NCBI GenBank assembly: GCA_002482865.1
Contig: DLGU01000044.1
Span: 10,953-23,945 of the forward strand
Origin: Porphyrobacter sp. UBA7686
GTDB lineage: Bacteria > Pseudomonadota > Alphaproteobacteria > Sphingomonadales > Sphingomonadaceae
Direction of reading: 5' to 3'
Length of the DNA: 12,993 nucleotides
Each line of letters opens with the position of its first letter. Positions within the stretch are counted from its first letter, which is position 1. Below are positions 11,816 through 12,993 of this stretch, piece after piece. The position numbers and the translations under genes are program-made. The notes below the pieces were generated by a model. The model searched no databases. It worked only from the letters and a program-made list of their open reading frames with translations, and had not been told where the DNA came from.

Positions 11816-12853
11816 CTATCGGGCAGGTGGTGTCTTCATTGTCCGAGGGCGAATGAGCACCGGCTTAAGCGATGCTTCCGCCACGACAGATGGTGCTTCG
11901 TCGAAAGGGGCGATGCATGAAATGACCGGCGCAGGATTGACCCTGCCATCAGCCACCCACGCCAGAGCCGCTGCCACGTTCGGGCCTCCGCGCCCGCGCC
12001 CGGTGTAGAACCGCACGCCGCGCCGATACATCTCGAACAACGGCAGGGCGACATCGCCGAAATGACCGCCGACTGACGAAACGATGCCCTCCGGCGCCAC
12101 GGAGCGCAGCGCGCATAGTAACGCCGCCTGATCGGCGCTGGCATCAATGATAATCGGGAACTCCCCGGCGCGGCGCGGAGGCGGCCCTTCCACGGCGTGT
12201 GCGCCGAAGCTCTCGGCTATGACGAGGCGGCTGCGATCCGTGTCGTGATACTGGACCCGCGATGCCCCTGCTGCCGACGCAAACATGACGGCATAAAGCG
12301 CGATCGAGCCACAGCCGCCCATCACCAGCACATCGGCTCCGGGCGATTGCTCGAGATGCGGTACAGTGAACTCCCATCCGAAGGGCAGGTTATCGGCTGC
12401 GCTTGCGACCAGCGCGGGATCGACCCCTTCAGGCACGGGCGTCAGCGCAAAGTCGGCTTGGACCACCCGCAACAGATCCGAGAACGTACCGCCCCAGTCG
12501 CCCAGTCCGGGCAGGCCATACATCGCGCCAGGCGGATGACTGCGGCAGGCATTGGGGCGACCACCTGTGCAATGATCGCAATGCGCGCAGGAGATGTGCC
12601 AGTTCACCACCACCAGATCGCCGCGCCGGAACCGGGTCACACCCTCGCCCACTTCCACCACTTCGGCCACGCATTCATGACCGATTGCAAAGGGTCCTGC
12701 GAAGGGTGCCTCGCCGCGAACGATCAGCCGGTCGAGATCGCAGGTTGTCGCCGCGACGGGCCTCACGATGGCGTCCCCGGCTTGCTGTAACTCTGGCTCG
12801 GCGACGTCCCGCCATTCCAGCTTGCCGGGTGACAGGAACACCAGTTCACGCAC
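11816..12853 (-). CDS. Zinc-dependent alcohol dehydrogenase family protein
   Basis: This 345-residue medium-chain dehydrogenase/reductase oxidises an alcohol or polyol (or reduces the carbonyl) with NAD(P). From the GTG start, the catalytic zinc ligands are probably C38 (TTCDLDR) and H59-E60 (GHE). The structural zinc lobe has four cysteines at about 89, 92, 95 and 103 (SCAHCDHCTGGRPNAC). The Rossmann motif appears as VLVMGGCGSIALYA at about 175-188, with the acidic HDTD end of strand 2 at about 203-206, which favours NAD. The start is taken as GTG 12851-12853, which overlaps the previous gene's stop by 8 bases. TTG 12857-12859 is the alternative and adds two residues. It seems coupled to the upstream gene. 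The substrate cannot be told. The C-terminus (RPRTMKTPPAR) is a few residues longer than the fold needs. Confidence 0.92.
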   Translation of the reverse strand: MRELVFLSPGKLEWRDVAEPELQQAGDAIVRPVAATTCDLDRLIVRGEAPFAGPFAIGHECVAEVVEVGEGVTRFRRGDLVVVNWHISCAHCDHCTGGRPNACRSHPPGAMYGLPGLGDWGGTFSDLLRVVQADFALTPVPEGVDPALVASAADNLPFGWEFTVPHLEQSPGADVLVMGGCGSIALYAVMFASAAGASRVQYHDTDRSRLVIAESFGAHAVEGPPPRRAGEFPIIIDASADQAALLCALRSVAPEGIVSSVGGHFGDVALPLFEMYRRGVRFYTGRGRGGPNVAAALAWVADGRVNPAPVISCIAPFDEAPSVVAEASLKPVLIRPRTMKTPPAR

Positions 12854-12993
12854 CGGCAAGAACCCACGTTGCGCGGATGTCCGATCCGGATTCGAACATG
12901 GCCTGCGTGACTGCGGTGATCAGGCGGCTGCGCAGCCCGGGATCGCTTTCGTTCTCCCCCCACGCCAGCCTCACCATGGCCGGGAACGGCTGG
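12846..12993 (-). CDS. C-terminal end of an unrecognised protein (partial)
   Basis: The minus strand is open from the right edge to the TGA at 12846-12848 and encodes 48 residues: QPFPAMVRLAWGENESDPGL, RSRLITAVTQAMFESGSDIR, ATWVLAGA. The composition is that of a real protein: a charged loop, an amphipathic helix RSRLITAVTQAMFE, and a final strand. The stop overlaps the alcohol dehydrogenase GTG by 8 bases, a coupling pattern that supports both genes. I cannot assign a family from this short tail. A competing frame (12763-12963) lacks a ribosome site and cuts into the dehydrogenase start, so it is disregarded. Confidence 0.6.
   Translation of the reverse strand, partial: QPFPAMVRLAWGENESDPGLRSRLITAVTQAMFESGSDIRATWVLAGA

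Noticed and set aside
12197-12790. Plus-strand open frame opposite the alcohol dehydrogenase
   Set aside because: Opposite the structural zinc lobe and Rossmann fold of a clear dehydrogenase; no domain or ribosome site.
1-12993. CRISPR array, prophage, toxin-antitoxin or restriction system
   Set aside because: No regularly spaced direct repeats, phage structural genes, integrase, transposase or small toxin-like gene pairs were found on either strand.

Overview
The window is GC-rich DNA whose genes look like those of an alphaproteobacterium, most likely from the Sphingomonadales (Erythrobacter/Sphingomonas-like). The evidence is the MmcB-family protein, a PAS_5-type protein with a long acidic linker, a sterol desaturase/DUF2141 pair and a copA-copB-copC copper cluster. 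Assignments rest on reading motifs and on remembered family sequences; no database search was run. Every protein gene lies on the minus strand. The only plus-strand gene is a tRNA-Arg(CCG).

Layout from left to right. Bases 1-789 hold an M48 zinc metalloprotease whose C-terminus runs off the window. Bases 841-2595 hold a PAS_5/acidic-linker protein of unknown function, with a perfect 10-bp inverted repeat upstream. Bases 2723-3945 hold a translationally coupled pair: a sterol desaturase/fatty acid hydroxylase and a secreted DUF2141 protein. Bases 4005-4973 hold mmcB and a small unknown gene. Bases 5140-5216 hold tRNA-Arg(CCG).

Bases 5363-9648 form a compact six-gene copper operon. Read along the minus strand, the order is a small one-pass membrane anti-sigma candidate, a CnrX-like periplasmic metal sensor, an ECF sigma factor, copA (Tat-exported multicopper oxidase), copB (outer-membrane protein) and copC (periplasmic copper carrier). 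The first three genes have the architecture of the CnrYXH nickel/cobalt signalling module, and the sensor keeps all five metal-ligand positions of CnrX at the same spacing. The likely logic is that metal bound by the sensor in the periplasm releases the sigma factor, which then transcribes its own operon including copABC.

Bases 9712-9961 are a small gene graveyard: the N-terminal end of a glutathione S-transferase whose start codon is AAG, joined within a few bases to the C-terminal metal-binding loop of a CueR/MerR-type copper regulator. Bases 10023-11580 hold an ECF42-type sigma factor and its usual DGPF/YCII-like partner, with a candidate ECF promoter upstream. Bases 11816-12853 hold a zinc-dependent alcohol dehydrogenase, overlapping the end of an unrecognised gene that enters from the right edge.

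The most interesting points are the Cnr-type signalling module attached to a copper-resistance operon, and the broken CueR-like regulator lying directly upstream of it. Together they suggest, as inference, that a MerR-type copper switch was lost and that an ECF-type switch now controls the operon.
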